Assembly: GCA_024691125.1 (NCBI GenBank)
Contig: JAILNV010000007.1
Location: forward strand, 1 to 64,000
Origin: Lachnospiraceae bacterium
GTDB taxonomy: Bacteria > Bacillota > Clostridia > Lachnospirales > Lachnospiraceae
Length of the DNA stretch: 64,000 nucleotides
Direction: 5' to 3'
Positions within the stretch are counted from its first letter, which is position 1. The number at the start of each line of letters is the position of its first letter. Of this stretch, positions 9,992-19,435 are shown in pieces. A program made the position numbers and the translations under genes. The notes below the pieces were generated by a model, which did not search any database, had not been told where the DNA came from, and saw nothing but the letters and a program-made list of their open reading frames with translations.

Positions 9992-11551
9992 ATGGGAAAG
10001 AAAACAACGGTTCTGCTCATGCTTGACGGGCTGGGAATATCGGATGATAAAAAGAACAATGCATTTCATGAAGCAAAGACTCCCGTGCTGGATAAGCTTA
10101 TGAAGGATTATCCTATGGCCAAGGGACTTTCTTCGGGTATCGCGGTCGGACTTCCGAACGGACAGCCGGGAAACGCTGAAGTGGGATATCGCAATATCGG
10201 CGCCGGAAGGATAGTCTATCAGGAGCTTACAAGGATAAATAAAGAGATAATGCAGAGAAATCTGTTTAAGAACGATGTTCTTCTTTCTGTAACAGATCAC
10301 TGTAAGCGTAATGATTCCGCACTTCATATCATGGGCCTTCTGTCGGACGGCGGTGTTCATTCTCATATAAGGCATCTGTATTCGCTGCTTGAGCTTGCGG
10401 CAGGAAACGGACTGAGAAAGGTCTATGTTCACTGCTTTACGGACGGAAGGGATGCACCGGTACGCTCCGGCGCACACTATATTGAGCTTCTCCAGTCGGC
10501 AATGAGGGAAATAGGAACAGGTGAAGTCGCGACGGTCAGCGGCAGATACTATGCGATGGACCGGGATAACAATTACGACCGGATCAAAATGGTCTATCTT
10601 GCAATGACCCAGGGTGAAGGGAATAAAGCATCCAATGCAGTCGAAGCTGTACTTTCGTCATATGACATCGGCATAACCGATGAATTTATAAAACCTACGG
10701 TTATAGTTAACGGTGGTGTCCCGGTAGGCACCGTAAATGATGATGATGCGGTGATATTCTTTAACTACAGGTCGGACAGGGCAAGGGAGCTTACCAGAGC
10801 CTTCTGTGAAGACGAATTCCGTATGTTCAAGAGAGAGAGACTGAATAACGTCAGGTTCGCATGCTTTGCCGATTATGATACGTCGATTGAAAACAAAGAG
10901 GCTGCTTTTACCGCTCAGCCGGTTGCCAATACTCTGGGTGAATACATAAGCCTGTGCGGAGGGACTCAGCTGAGACTGGCGGAATCCGAAACGGCCGCAT
11001 ATGTGACTTCGTTTTTTGACAGCAGACAGGGAGAGCCGTATGACGGCGAGGACAGGATGATAATACGTTCCCTTAAGAAGGTTGAGAACTATGCAGAAGC
11101 TCCGGCGATGAATTCTCCGGCAGTCTGTGAAAGACTGGTAAGTGAGATAGACAACGGCAGATATGATTTCATATTATGCAGTCTTGCCAATGCCGATGTG
11201 GTGGGGCATACAGGTGATATGGAAGCTTCGGCCAGGGCCTGCGAAATCGTGGATGAATGTGTAGGGAAGATTTATGAAGCGGTTAAGAGAAACGAGGGCG
11301 TTATGTTTATATGCTCCACTCACGGAAAAGCCGAACAGCTTAAGTATAATCCGGCGCCGGGACGGGAGGAACCCTTCACGGGCCATACCATGAATCCGGT
11401 TCCCGTAATCATGGTAAATTATACAGAAGGGGTCGGGCTGAGAGATATAGGCTGTCTTGCCGATATCGCACCGACAATACTTGAATCAATGGGCATCAGA
11501 AATCCCAAAGAAATGACGGGAAAATCACTCATTATCCACTTAAATGTCTGA
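9992..11551 (+). CDS. 2,3-bisphosphoglycerate-independent phosphoglycerate mutase-like protein, probable pseudoenzyme
   Basis: GpmI architecture (LMLDGLGIS, GLLSDGGVHSHIRHL, CFTDGRDAPVRS, VSGRYYAMDRDNNYDR, FFNYRSDRA, ANADVVGHTG, GHTMNPVPVI), but catalytic motif reads GNAEVGY and ADHGN reads STHGK. Confidence 0.9.
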   Translation: MGKKTTVLLMLDGLGISDDKKNNAFHEAKTPVLDKLMKDYPMAKGLSSGIAVGLPNGQPGNAEVGYRNIGAGRIVYQELTRINKEIMQRNLFKNDVLLSVTDHCKRNDSALHIMGLLSDGGVHSHIRHLYSLLELAAGNGLRKVYVHCFTDGRDAPVRSGAHYIELLQSAMREIGTGEVATVSGRYYAMDRDNNYDRIKMVYLAMTQGEGNKASNAVEAVLSSYDIGITDEFIKPTVIVNGGVPVGTVNDDDAVIFFNYRSDRARELTRAFCEDEFRMFKRERLNNVRFACFADYDTSIENKEAAFTAQPVANTLGEYISLCGGTQLRLAESETAAYVTSFFDSRQGEPYDGEDRMIIRSLKKVENYAEAPAMNSPAVCERLVSEIDNGRYDFILCSLANADVVGHTGDMEASARACEIVDECVGKIYEAVKRNEGVMFICSTHGKAEQLKYNPAPGREEPFTGHTMNPVPVIMVNYTEGVGLRDIGCLADIAPTILESMGIRNPKEMTGKSLIIHLNV

Positions 11552-11590
11552 AAAGTAGAAAAAAATCAAACTAAATATATAAAACCCTCA

Positions 11591-11639
11591 AAATAATGTT
11601 GATTATTCACAAAAACTATTGCGATAATCAACATTATTT
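11591..11639. promoter_or_regulatory. Perfect 16-bp inverted repeat (17-nt spacer) overlapping a putative promoter
   Basis: AAATAATGTTGATTAT (11591-11606) / ATAATCAACATTATTT (11624-11639); right arm lies inside the spacer of TTGCGA-N17-TACAAT. Confidence 0.6.
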
Positions 11640-11647
11640 AGTACAAT
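11619..11647 (+). promoter_or_regulatory. Putative sigma-A promoter for the EF-G-like gene
   Basis: TTGCGA (11619-11624)-N17-TACAAT (11642-11647), ~54 nt upstream of ATG. Confidence 0.45.
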
Positions 11648-11700
11648 ATTAAAGGTGTATTTCAACTGCATCAAAAATACTATTTGGAGGGTACAATTAT

Positions 11701-13797
11701 ATGAATGTTTATACCGGTGACAAGATCCGTAATGTGGTTTTGCTGGGTCACGGAGGCTGTGGAAAGACAACTCTTGTTGAGGCAATGGCTTATCTTTCCG
11801 GAATAACCACGAGGATGGGCAAGGTAAGTGATGGAAATACCATTAGTGATTATGATAAAGAAGAGCAGAAGAGACAGTTCTCTATAAGCACATCTGTAGT
11901 TCCTATCGAATGGGAAGGAAATAAGATCAATGTTCTGGATACACCCGGTTATTTCGATTTCGTAGGTGAAGTGGAAGAGGCGGTTGCCGCAGCGGCAGGA
12001 GCCATTATCGTTGTGTCCGGGAAGGCAGGAATAGAAGTAGGTACCGAGAAAGCATGGGAAATGTGCGATAAGTATAATCTCCCGAGGATAATCTTCGTTA
12101 CCGATATGGATGTTGACAATGCAAGCTTCAGACAGGTTGTTGAAGATCTTACGGCAAAGTACGGCAAGAAGATAGCGCCCTTCCATCTTCCGATAAGAGA
12201 AGACGAGAAGTTCGTCGGATATGTAAATGTAGTTTCCGAGACCGCTTATAAATGGGAGAAGGACGGAAAGGCTACCGAATGTGAAGTTCCCGAATACAAC
12301 AAGGAGAATCTCAGCAAGTTCAGGGATATCCTCATGGAGACAGTAGCAGAGACCAGCGAGGAATTCATGGAGAGATATTTCGGCGGTGAGACATTCTCGG
12401 AGGATGAGATAAGGGCAGCTCTTAAGGCTAACATCAACGACGGAAGCATAGTTCCGGTTACCTGCGGTTCTTCGATCCTCTGCCAGGGCGTATATACGCT
12501 TATCGATGATATAATCAAGTATTTCAAGAGCCCCGATACAAGAAGTATAGCGGGTATCAATGTAAAGACAAACGAAATATTCGAAGCCAATTATGATTTC
12601 AGTAAGCCCAAGTCGGCGATCATCTGGAAGACAATAGTGGATCCGTTTATCGGAAAGTACTCACTCATTAAGGTATGCTCGGGCGTTATCAAAGCTGACG
12701 ATACCCTCTACAACAACGATAAGGATGTAGAAGAGAAGATATCCAAGCTCTATGTGCTTCGCGGTAACAAGCCCATCGAGGTTAAGGAGCTTCATGCAGG
12801 CGATATCGGAGCAATTGCCAAGCTTACGGCCGCAAGGACAGGCGATACGCTGTCAACCAAGGCTACGACCATTCAATATGCACGTACCGATATCAGCAAG
12901 CCTTATACATATATGAGATACAAGGCTAAGAATAAGGGCGATATCGACAAGATCTCGGGCGCTCTTCAGAAGATGATGCATGAGGATCTGACTCTTAAGA
13001 ATGTAAATGACGCCGAGAACAGGCAGACACTCCTTTACGGAATGGGCGACCAGCATCTTGAGATAGTAGCAAGCAAGCTGTTAAGTGAATACAAGTGTGA
13101 GATAGAGCTTACAGAGCCCAAGGTTGCTTACCGTGAGACCATAAGGAAGACCTCCGATGTGGATGCCAAGTATAAGAAGCAGTCGGGCGGACACGGACAG
13201 TACGGTCATGTTAAGATGAAGTTCGAGCCTCTGGGCAACATGGATAAGGCATATGAATTCGAACAGATAGTAGTCGGCGGAGCAGTTCCGAAGAATTACT
13301 TCCCGGCTGTTGAGAAGGGGCTTGCAGAGTCGGTTCTCAAGGGTCCCATGGCTGCATATCCGGTAGTAGGTGTTAAGGCTATCCTGTATGACGGATCATA
13401 TCATCCGGTTGACTCTTCGGAGCAGGCATTCAAGATGGCTACGATCCAGGCTTTCAAGAAAGGCTTTATGGAAGCAGGTCCCGTTCTGCTTGAGCCTATC
13501 GCTTCACTTAAGGTTACTGTTCCCGATGATTACACGGGAGATGTTATGGGAGATCTTAACAAGAGACGCGGACGTGTGCTCGGTATGAATCCCATAGGCG
13601 GCGGTAAGCAGACGATAGAGGCGGAAATCCCAATGACAGGGCTGTACGGATACTGTACGGTACTTCGCTCAATGACAGGCGGACGTGGTGTTTACGAATA
13701 TGAATTCCTCCGCTATGAGCAGGCTCCGAGTGATGTTCAGGAGAAAGAGGTTGCAGCAAGGGCAAGCAAGCTTACGGACGAAGGCGGAGAAGATTAA
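11701..13797 (+). CDS. Elongation factor G-like protein (EF-G-2/FusA2 type translational GTPase paralogue)
   Basis: GHGGCGKTTL, DTPGYFDFVGEVEEA, SGGHGQYGHVKMKFEP, GSYHPVDSSEQAFKMA, RRGRVLGMNP. Confidence 0.9.
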   Translation: MNVYTGDKIRNVVLLGHGGCGKTTLVEAMAYLSGITTRMGKVSDGNTISDYDKEEQKRQFSISTSVVPIEWEGNKINVLDTPGYFDFVGEVEEAVAAAAGAIIVVSGKAGIEVGTEKAWEMCDKYNLPRIIFVTDMDVDNASFRQVVEDLTAKYGKKIAPFHLPIREDEKFVGYVNVVSETAYKWEKDGKATECEVPEYNKENLSKFRDILMETVAETSEEFMERYFGGETFSEDEIRAALKANINDGSIVPVTCGSSILCQGVYTLIDDIIKYFKSPDTRSIAGINVKTNEIFEANYDFSKPKSAIIWKTIVDPFIGKYSLIKVCSGVIKADDTLYNNDKDVEEKISKLYVLRGNKPIEVKELHAGDIGAIAKLTAARTGDTLSTKATTIQYARTDISKPYTYMRYKAKNKGDIDKISGALQKMMHEDLTLKNVNDAENRQTLLYGMGDQHLEIVASKLLSEYKCEIELTEPKVAYRETIRKTSDVDAKYKKQSGGHGQYGHVKMKFEPLGNMDKAYEFEQIVVGGAVPKNYFPAVEKGLAESVLKGPMAAYPVVGVKAILYDGSYHPVDSSEQAFKMATIQAFKKGFMEAGPVLLEPIASLKVTVPDDYTGDVMGDLNKRRGRVLGMNPIGGGKQTIEAEIPMTGLYGYCTVLRSMTGGRGVYEYEFLRYEQAPSDVQEKEVAARASKLTDEGGED

Positions 13798-13824
13798 AAC
13801 AGATTATTTCTACGGGGTTACAAA

Positions 13825-13857
13825 GAGGGCTCGTGCTTGCACGGGTCCTCGCTTTTG
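13825..13857 (+). terminator. Rho-independent terminator
   Basis: GAGGGCTCGTG-CTTG-CACGGGTCCTC (12 pairs incl. GU) then gcttttg. Confidence 0.65.
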
Positions 13858-13937
13858 ATTGAGGAACCCTGTACTTTATGATATACTTTATACAGCTGAA
13901 TGTAGAGCTTGCCGACAGTCTGCAGGGAGCAGGGTAT

Positions 13938-16718
13938 ATGAAGTTGAAATCAATACAAACGAAAATAGTACTTGTTATAACGGCGATAATGATCATAGTG
14001 ATATTTGCGTTCGGTTTCACATCGTTAAGACGTACCAATGAAGTTCTGGATGCCGATTCCGATAAGATACTGAGCCTGATGGCTGACCAGAGCTACCGTG
14101 ATCTTGAATCGATGCTTAATTCCGTTGAACAGTCAGTGGATACCATATACAACTATGCTGAGAAAAGAGCCGAATCCTACGGGAATTTTCTTACAGATGA
14201 TGCAGAGCGGGAAAGATTTACCTATGATGTTTCGGAGCTTGGAAAAAGTATTGCCGAGAAGACGCCCGGCGCGGTATCGGTTTATTTAAGATATAATCCC
14301 GAGAAGTACGACCCGAAGGATGGATTCTGGTATACGCTCAATGTAAAAGAAAAGGCCTGGAATTCGGCAGAACCCACGGATATAAGTATGTATGACAGGG
14401 AAGATGTCGAACATGTCGGCTGGTATTATATCCCGGTAGAAACGGGAAGACCGCTCTGGATGAACCCGTATTACAACAAAAATATGGGGATAGATATGAT
14501 ATCCTACATAATTCCCTACAGGCATGACGGAACGGTTGTCGGCGTAATAGGAATGGATATAGATATAAAGTATCTGAGGGATACGGTACGCAGTATCCGC
14601 ATATATGAGAGCGGACGGGCTTATCTGGTATCATCACAGGGGGACATCATCTTTCACTTTGACCATCCCGACGGAGTAAGGAGCACTGAGCTTACGGATG
14701 AGCTTATGCCGTTTATAAAGAGTGTCCAGGAGGCAGATATAAACAATGTACATACCATAGTCGGTATTGACAATGTTAAGCGTAAGCTGATATCAAAGCG
14801 GCTCAGAAACGGAATGATACTTGGCCTTGATACACCGGTCGATGAGATCAATACTCCGAGCATCACACTTACCAGACAGCTCCTGCTTATCTCGGTGATA
14901 ATATTCGTGATGGCGATCGTTATCTGTCTTGTCTGGATCCGTACGATCATAGCTTCGCTTAAGCGTATGACAAGGGCTGCCGAGCATTACGCCAACGGTG
15001 ATTACAGTGATGCCATGGATACAAACCGTGATGATGAGATAGGCATATTGTCGCGCTCGCTTCAGACAATGTCGAACTCTCTTAAGAGCCAGATAGAAAT
15101 AGCAGATACGGCTAACAGGTCGAAGAGTACCTTCCTTGCAAACATGTCCCATGAGATCCGCACGCCCATAAATGCGATCCTTGGATTTGATGAAATGATC
15201 TTAAGGGAAACAGAAGAGGAATCCGTAAGGTCATATGCGGTCAATATAAAGAACAGCGGAAGAACGCTGCTTACTTTGATAAATGATATACTTGATTTTT
15301 CAAAGATAGAATCAGGCAAGATGGAAATAGTTCCGGTCGAATACGATCCGGTACTGCTTATAAACGACATGCTTGACATGGTTGAATTCAGAGCCGGAGA
15401 GAAGGGTCTTAAGGTTAACTGCAATATAGACCGGGGGATACCGTCAAGGCTGTACGGTGATGATATCCGTATTAAGGAAGTGCTCACCAACCTTCTGACA
15501 AATGCGGTAAAATATACAAGCGAGGGAAGCATTACACTGACCGTAAACAGACTGTCTTATGATGCATCAAGCGTGCGCCTCCATTTCTCGGTAAGTGATA
15601 CCGGAATGGGAATAAAGGACGAGGACAGGGAACATCTGTGGGATTCGTTCAGCAGGCTGGATATGGCTCAGAACCGGGGGATCGAGGGTACGGGGCTGGG
15701 TCTTCCGATAACAAGAAAATATATTGAATTAATGGGTGGGACCCTGAATATAGACAGCAGTTACGGACAGGGGTCGGATTTCTATTTCGACCTGGAGCAG
15801 GGGATCAGGAATATAACGCCTATAGGCGATTTCGAACAGGCCAGACGGACAGTGAGGGAAAGGGTAGATGTATACAGCGAAGGATTCGAGGCTCCGGAAG
15901 CAGATGTTCTTATAGTTGATGATATCGATCTTAATCTTGCCGTGTTCAAGGGGCTTCTTAAGAATTCCGGAATGAGGATAGATACTGCCACAAGCGGACC
16001 GGAAGCAATAGCCAAGATGCATGAAAAGGAATATGACATTGTATTTATGGATCATATGATGCCGGGTATGGACGGGATCGAAGCTCTTGAAAGGATCCGT
16101 GAGGATAAGGATATACTAAGCAGGGATGTACCTGTGATAGCACTTACCGCAAATGCCATCTCGGGAGCCGGACAGAAGTATATGGAGGCAGGGTTCGCGG
16201 ATTACCTGAGTAAGCCGATAGATGCGGATATCCTTGAAAAACAGCTGCTTAAATTTATCCCGCAGGAGAAGATAATTTCTAAAAAGTTAAAGGAAGGCCG
16301 GATGGGTGAAGATACAGTAAAGAATGAAAGCGTAAGTGCAGAATCGGAGGCTAAGGTGAGAAAGACGATCGACAGGGATAAGGGTCTTGCATGCTGTGAC
16401 GGAAGAGAAGAGGTCTACAGGATCGCAGCGGAGATGTTTGTGGAGGATGATTATGAGGCAGGGTTAAGCCGTGCATACGAGGATGGTAACTGGAAGGATT
16501 ACAGGACCAGGGTGCATGGTGTCAAATCATCGGCCCAGATAGTAGGGGCAACGGAGCTTCATGAACTGGCTCTTAGGGCGGAGACATCCCTGAAGGAACA
16601 GGCGGAGAAGTCCGGGGGCGTTGAATCGGAAACGGATTTCGTAAAAGATAATCATGCAGAGATCATTAAGCTGTTAAGAGAAGCAACGGCAGAGCTTAAG
16701 GAATATCTGGATGCCTGA
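13938..16718 (+). CDS. Hybrid sensor histidine kinase (Cache-like sensor, HAMP, HisKA, HATPase, REC, HPt)
   Basis: FLANMSHEIRTPINAILGF (HisKA), GTGLGLPITRKYIELMGG, REC VLIVDDIDLNL...VFMDHMMPGMDG, HPt RVHGVKSSAQIVGA; two TM segments. Confidence 0.93.
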   Translation: MKLKSIQTKIVLVITAIMIIVIFAFGFTSLRRTNEVLDADSDKILSLMADQSYRDLESMLNSVEQSVDTIYNYAEKRAESYGNFLTDDAERERFTYDVSELGKSIAEKTPGAVSVYLRYNPEKYDPKDGFWYTLNVKEKAWNSAEPTDISMYDREDVEHVGWYYIPVETGRPLWMNPYYNKNMGIDMISYIIPYRHDGTVVGVIGMDIDIKYLRDTVRSIRIYESGRAYLVSSQGDIIFHFDHPDGVRSTELTDELMPFIKSVQEADINNVHTIVGIDNVKRKLISKRLRNGMILGLDTPVDEINTPSITLTRQLLLISVIIFVMAIVICLVWIRTIIASLKRMTRAAEHYANGDYSDAMDTNRDDEIGILSRSLQTMSNSLKSQIEIADTANRSKSTFLANMSHEIRTPINAILGFDEMILRETEEESVRSYAVNIKNSGRTLLTLINDILDFSKIESGKMEIVPVEYDPVLLINDMLDMVEFRAGEKGLKVNCNIDRGIPSRLYGDDIRIKEVLTNLLTNAVKYTSEGSITLTVNRLSYDASSVRLHFSVSDTGMGIKDEDREHLWDSFSRLDMAQNRGIEGTGLGLPITRKYIELMGGTLNIDSSYGQGSDFYFDLEQGIRNITPIGDFEQARRTVRERVDVYSEGFEAPEADVLIVDDIDLNLAVFKGLLKNSGMRIDTATSGPEAIAKMHEKEYDIVFMDHMMPGMDGIEALERIREDKDILSRDVPVIALTANAISGAGQKYMEAGFADYLSKPIDADILEKQLLKFIPQEKIISKKLKEGRMGEDTVKNESVSAESEAKVRKTIDRDKGLACCDGREEVYRIAAEMFVEDDYEAGLSRAYEDGNWKDYRTRVHGVKSSAQIVGATELHELALRAETSLKEQAEKSGGVESETDFVKDNHAEIIKLLREATAELKEYLDA

Positions 16719-16810
16719 TGGGCTTGACAGTGCAGGAATGTATGGATAGAATGGATACGTTGAGCATCTGTTGACTGTTCAGTACAAATTATAAAAAGAG
16801 AGGCAATAAA

Positions 16811-19234
16811 ATGGCTACACCGTACAATCATGCTGCCGTTGAGAAGAAATGGCAGGAATACTGGGAGAAAAACGAGACCTTTAAGACTGATGTACATGAT
16901 TTCTCCAAACCTAAATATTATGCGCTTGATATGTTCCCTTATCCTTCGGGAGTGGGACTTCATGCGGGACATCCGGAAGGGTATACCGCAACCGATATAA
17001 TGTCGAGAATGAAGAGGATGCAGGGATATAATGTACTTCATCCCATGGGATACGATTCATTCGGTCTGCCTGCAGAGCAGTATGCCGTAAAGACGGGTAA
17101 TCATCCCAACGGCTTTACGCAGGAGAATATAAAGACATTTTCCAAACAGCTTAAGGAGCTTGGATTTGATTATGACTGGAGCAAGATGGTAGCTACTTCT
17201 GATCCTAAGTTCTATAAATGGACCCAGTGGATATTCAAGCAGCTCTATCTTGACGGATATGCCAAGTACATAGATATGCCTGTCAACTGGTGCGAAGAGC
17301 TGGGTACCGTTCTTTCCAATGATGAGGTAATAGACGGTAAATCGGAGCGAGGAGGATATCCCGTTGTACGTAAGAATATGAAGCAGTGGGTTATAGACCA
17401 GCCCGCCTTTGCAGAGAAGCTCCTTGAAGGACTTGATGAGATCGACTGGCCGGTATCTACAAAGGAGATACAGCGTAACTGGATAGGACGTTCAGAGGGT
17501 GTCGAGGTCGATTTTGAAATAGTGGGAGGCGGTAAATTCTCCATATATACAACCTGTATCGAGACCATATTCGGTATTACCTTCATGGTGCTCGCGCCGG
17601 ACGGAAAGATAGTTCAGGAGCTCATGCCGAGGATCGAGAATAAGAAAGAGGTTCAGGCATATATAGACGAAACCCTTAAGAAGAACGATATGGACAGGAC
17701 CGAGCTTAACAAGACGAAGTCGGGCTGTGAGCTTAAGGGACTGTCATGTATTAATCCCATAAATGGTAAGGAAGCCAAGCTGTTCATCGGAGATTTCGTA
17801 CTTGCAAGCTACGGAACGGGAGCCGTAATGGCTGTTCCTTCACATGACCAGCGTGACTTTGAATATGCTCAGGCTCATAATATCGAGATGCTTCAGGTTA
17901 TTGACGGACGGGATGTGAGCGAATGCGCTTTTGAGAAGCATGATTATCTCGGAAAGGGCTGTAAGCTCATCAATTCCGGGGAATTTACGGGAATGACCGT
18001 GGAAGAGGCCAAGGAAGCCATAACTGATAAGCTCGTTGCTATGGGAGTGGCAAGAAGGACGGTTAATTACCACTTCAGGGAATGGATATTCGCACGTCAG
18101 CGTTACTGGGGCGAGCCCGTTCCGGTGGTTCATACCGAGGATGGAAAGATCCATGTACTTGATGACGACGAGCTTCCGCTTATCCTGCCCGAGCTTGAGG
18201 ATTACAAGGGTAAGAACGGTAAGGCTCCTCTTGAGAATGCAGAAGAGTGGAAGAAATACGATCATAACGGCATAAAGGGTGTTCGCGAGACCTCCACAAT
18301 GCCGGGCTCTGCCGGATCAAGCTGGTATTTCTTAAGATATATCGATCCTGATAACGATAAGGAATTCGCAGATCAGGAGCTGCTTAAGCACTGGATGCCT
18401 GTGGATCTGTATATCGGCGGACCGGAGCATGCCGTAGGCCATCTTATGTATTCAAGAATATGGAACAGATATCTGTATGATAAGGGTCTTTCACCTGTAA
18501 AAGAGCCGTTTAAGAAGCTTGTTCATCAGGGTATGATCCTTGGTGAGAACGGTATTAAGATGGGCAAGCGTTTCCCGGAATTTGTTGTCAACCCGAGTGA
18601 TATAGTAAGAGAGTACGGAGCCGATACACTGAGACTGTATGAAATGTTCATGGGACCTCTTGAAGTGAGCAAACCTTGGAGCCAGCAGGGTGTGGAGGGC
18701 GCGAGAAGGTTTATAAACCGTGTGTGGACATTCTTTACCACCCCGGAGAATATCGTAGATGAACCCGTTCCTTCACTTGACAGGCTGTATCATAAGACGG
18801 TTAAGAAGATAACCGATGATTTCGAGAAGCTTGCATTCAATACGGCGATATCACAGATGATGATCTTCGTAAATGCTCTGTATAAGGAAGGAAAATGTCC
18901 GGCAGAATATGCAGAGAGCTTTGTAAAGATGTTTTCATGCATTTGCCCGCATGCCGGTGAAGAAATATGGCAGAGCCTGGGACATGAGAATACTCTGGCT
19001 TATGAGCCGTGGCCTTCATATGATGCACAGATGTGTAAGGATGACACGGTTGAGATTGGCGTTCAGGTAAACGGCAAGGTTAAGGGAACGGTTGAGATAG
19101 CAGTGGATGAAGCAAAGGATGATGCCATAGCAAAAGCAAAGGAAGCAGACGGTGTGGCAAGGGCAATAGACGGAAAGACAATAGTAAAAGAGATATATGT
19201 GCCCGGAAAGATCATAAATATAGTTGTTAAATAA
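16811..19234 (+). CDS. leuS: Leucyl-tRNA synthetase
   Basis: DMFPYPSGVGLHAGHPEGYTATD (HIGH region), PMGYDSFGLPAEQYA, WYFLRYIDPDN; KMSKS position reads KMGKR. Confidence 0.97.
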   Translation: MATPYNHAAVEKKWQEYWEKNETFKTDVHDFSKPKYYALDMFPYPSGVGLHAGHPEGYTATDIMSRMKRMQGYNVLHPMGYDSFGLPAEQYAVKTGNHPNGFTQENIKTFSKQLKELGFDYDWSKMVATSDPKFYKWTQWIFKQLYLDGYAKYIDMPVNWCEELGTVLSNDEVIDGKSERGGYPVVRKNMKQWVIDQPAFAEKLLEGLDEIDWPVSTKEIQRNWIGRSEGVEVDFEIVGGGKFSIYTTCIETIFGITFMVLAPDGKIVQELMPRIENKKEVQAYIDETLKKNDMDRTELNKTKSGCELKGLSCINPINGKEAKLFIGDFVLASYGTGAVMAVPSHDQRDFEYAQAHNIEMLQVIDGRDVSECAFEKHDYLGKGCKLINSGEFTGMTVEEAKEAITDKLVAMGVARRTVNYHFREWIFARQRYWGEPVPVVHTEDGKIHVLDDDELPLILPELEDYKGKNGKAPLENAEEWKKYDHNGIKGVRETSTMPGSAGSSWYFLRYIDPDNDKEFADQELLKHWMPVDLYIGGPEHAVGHLMYSRIWNRYLYDKGLSPVKEPFKKLVHQGMILGENGIKMGKRFPEFVVNPSDIVREYGADTLRLYEMFMGPLEVSKPWSQQGVEGARRFINRVWTFFTTPENIVDEPVPSLDRLYHKTVKKITDDFEKLAFNTAISQMMIFVNALYKEGKCPAEYAESFVKMFSCICPHAGEEIWQSLGHENTLAYEPWPSYDAQMCKDDTVEIGVQVNGKVKGTVEIAVDEAKDDAIAKAKEADGVARAIDGKTIVKEIYVPGKIINIVVK

Positions 19235-19284
19235 ATTATTACGGTGAACGAAACAGAAATTCGTTCACTCTAATATAAGAAAGG

Positions 19285-19316
19285 AAAAGGACGTCCTCAG
19301 GGATGTCCTTTTTTTA
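19285..19316 (+). terminator. Rho-independent terminator of leuS
   Basis: AAAAGGAC-gtcctcagggat-GTCCTTTT + T run; preceded by a second perfect hairpin GTGAACGAA/TTCGTTCAC at 19244-19268. Confidence 0.8.
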
Positions 19317-19363
19317 CGATACATCCATCGCTATATGCAGATACAATATATATGCATTATCAC

Positions 19364-19391
19364 TTGATTTTTCATCAATATATAGTAAAAT
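19364..19391 (+). promoter_or_regulatory. Putative promoter of the sortase/surface protein operon
   Basis: TTGATT-N16-TAAAAT ahead of the sortase gene. Confidence 0.4.
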
Positions 19392-19435
19392 AGATGTGTA
19401 TGTTTAGGCGTTGAAAGGGGAGCCGTAAGGGGGAA

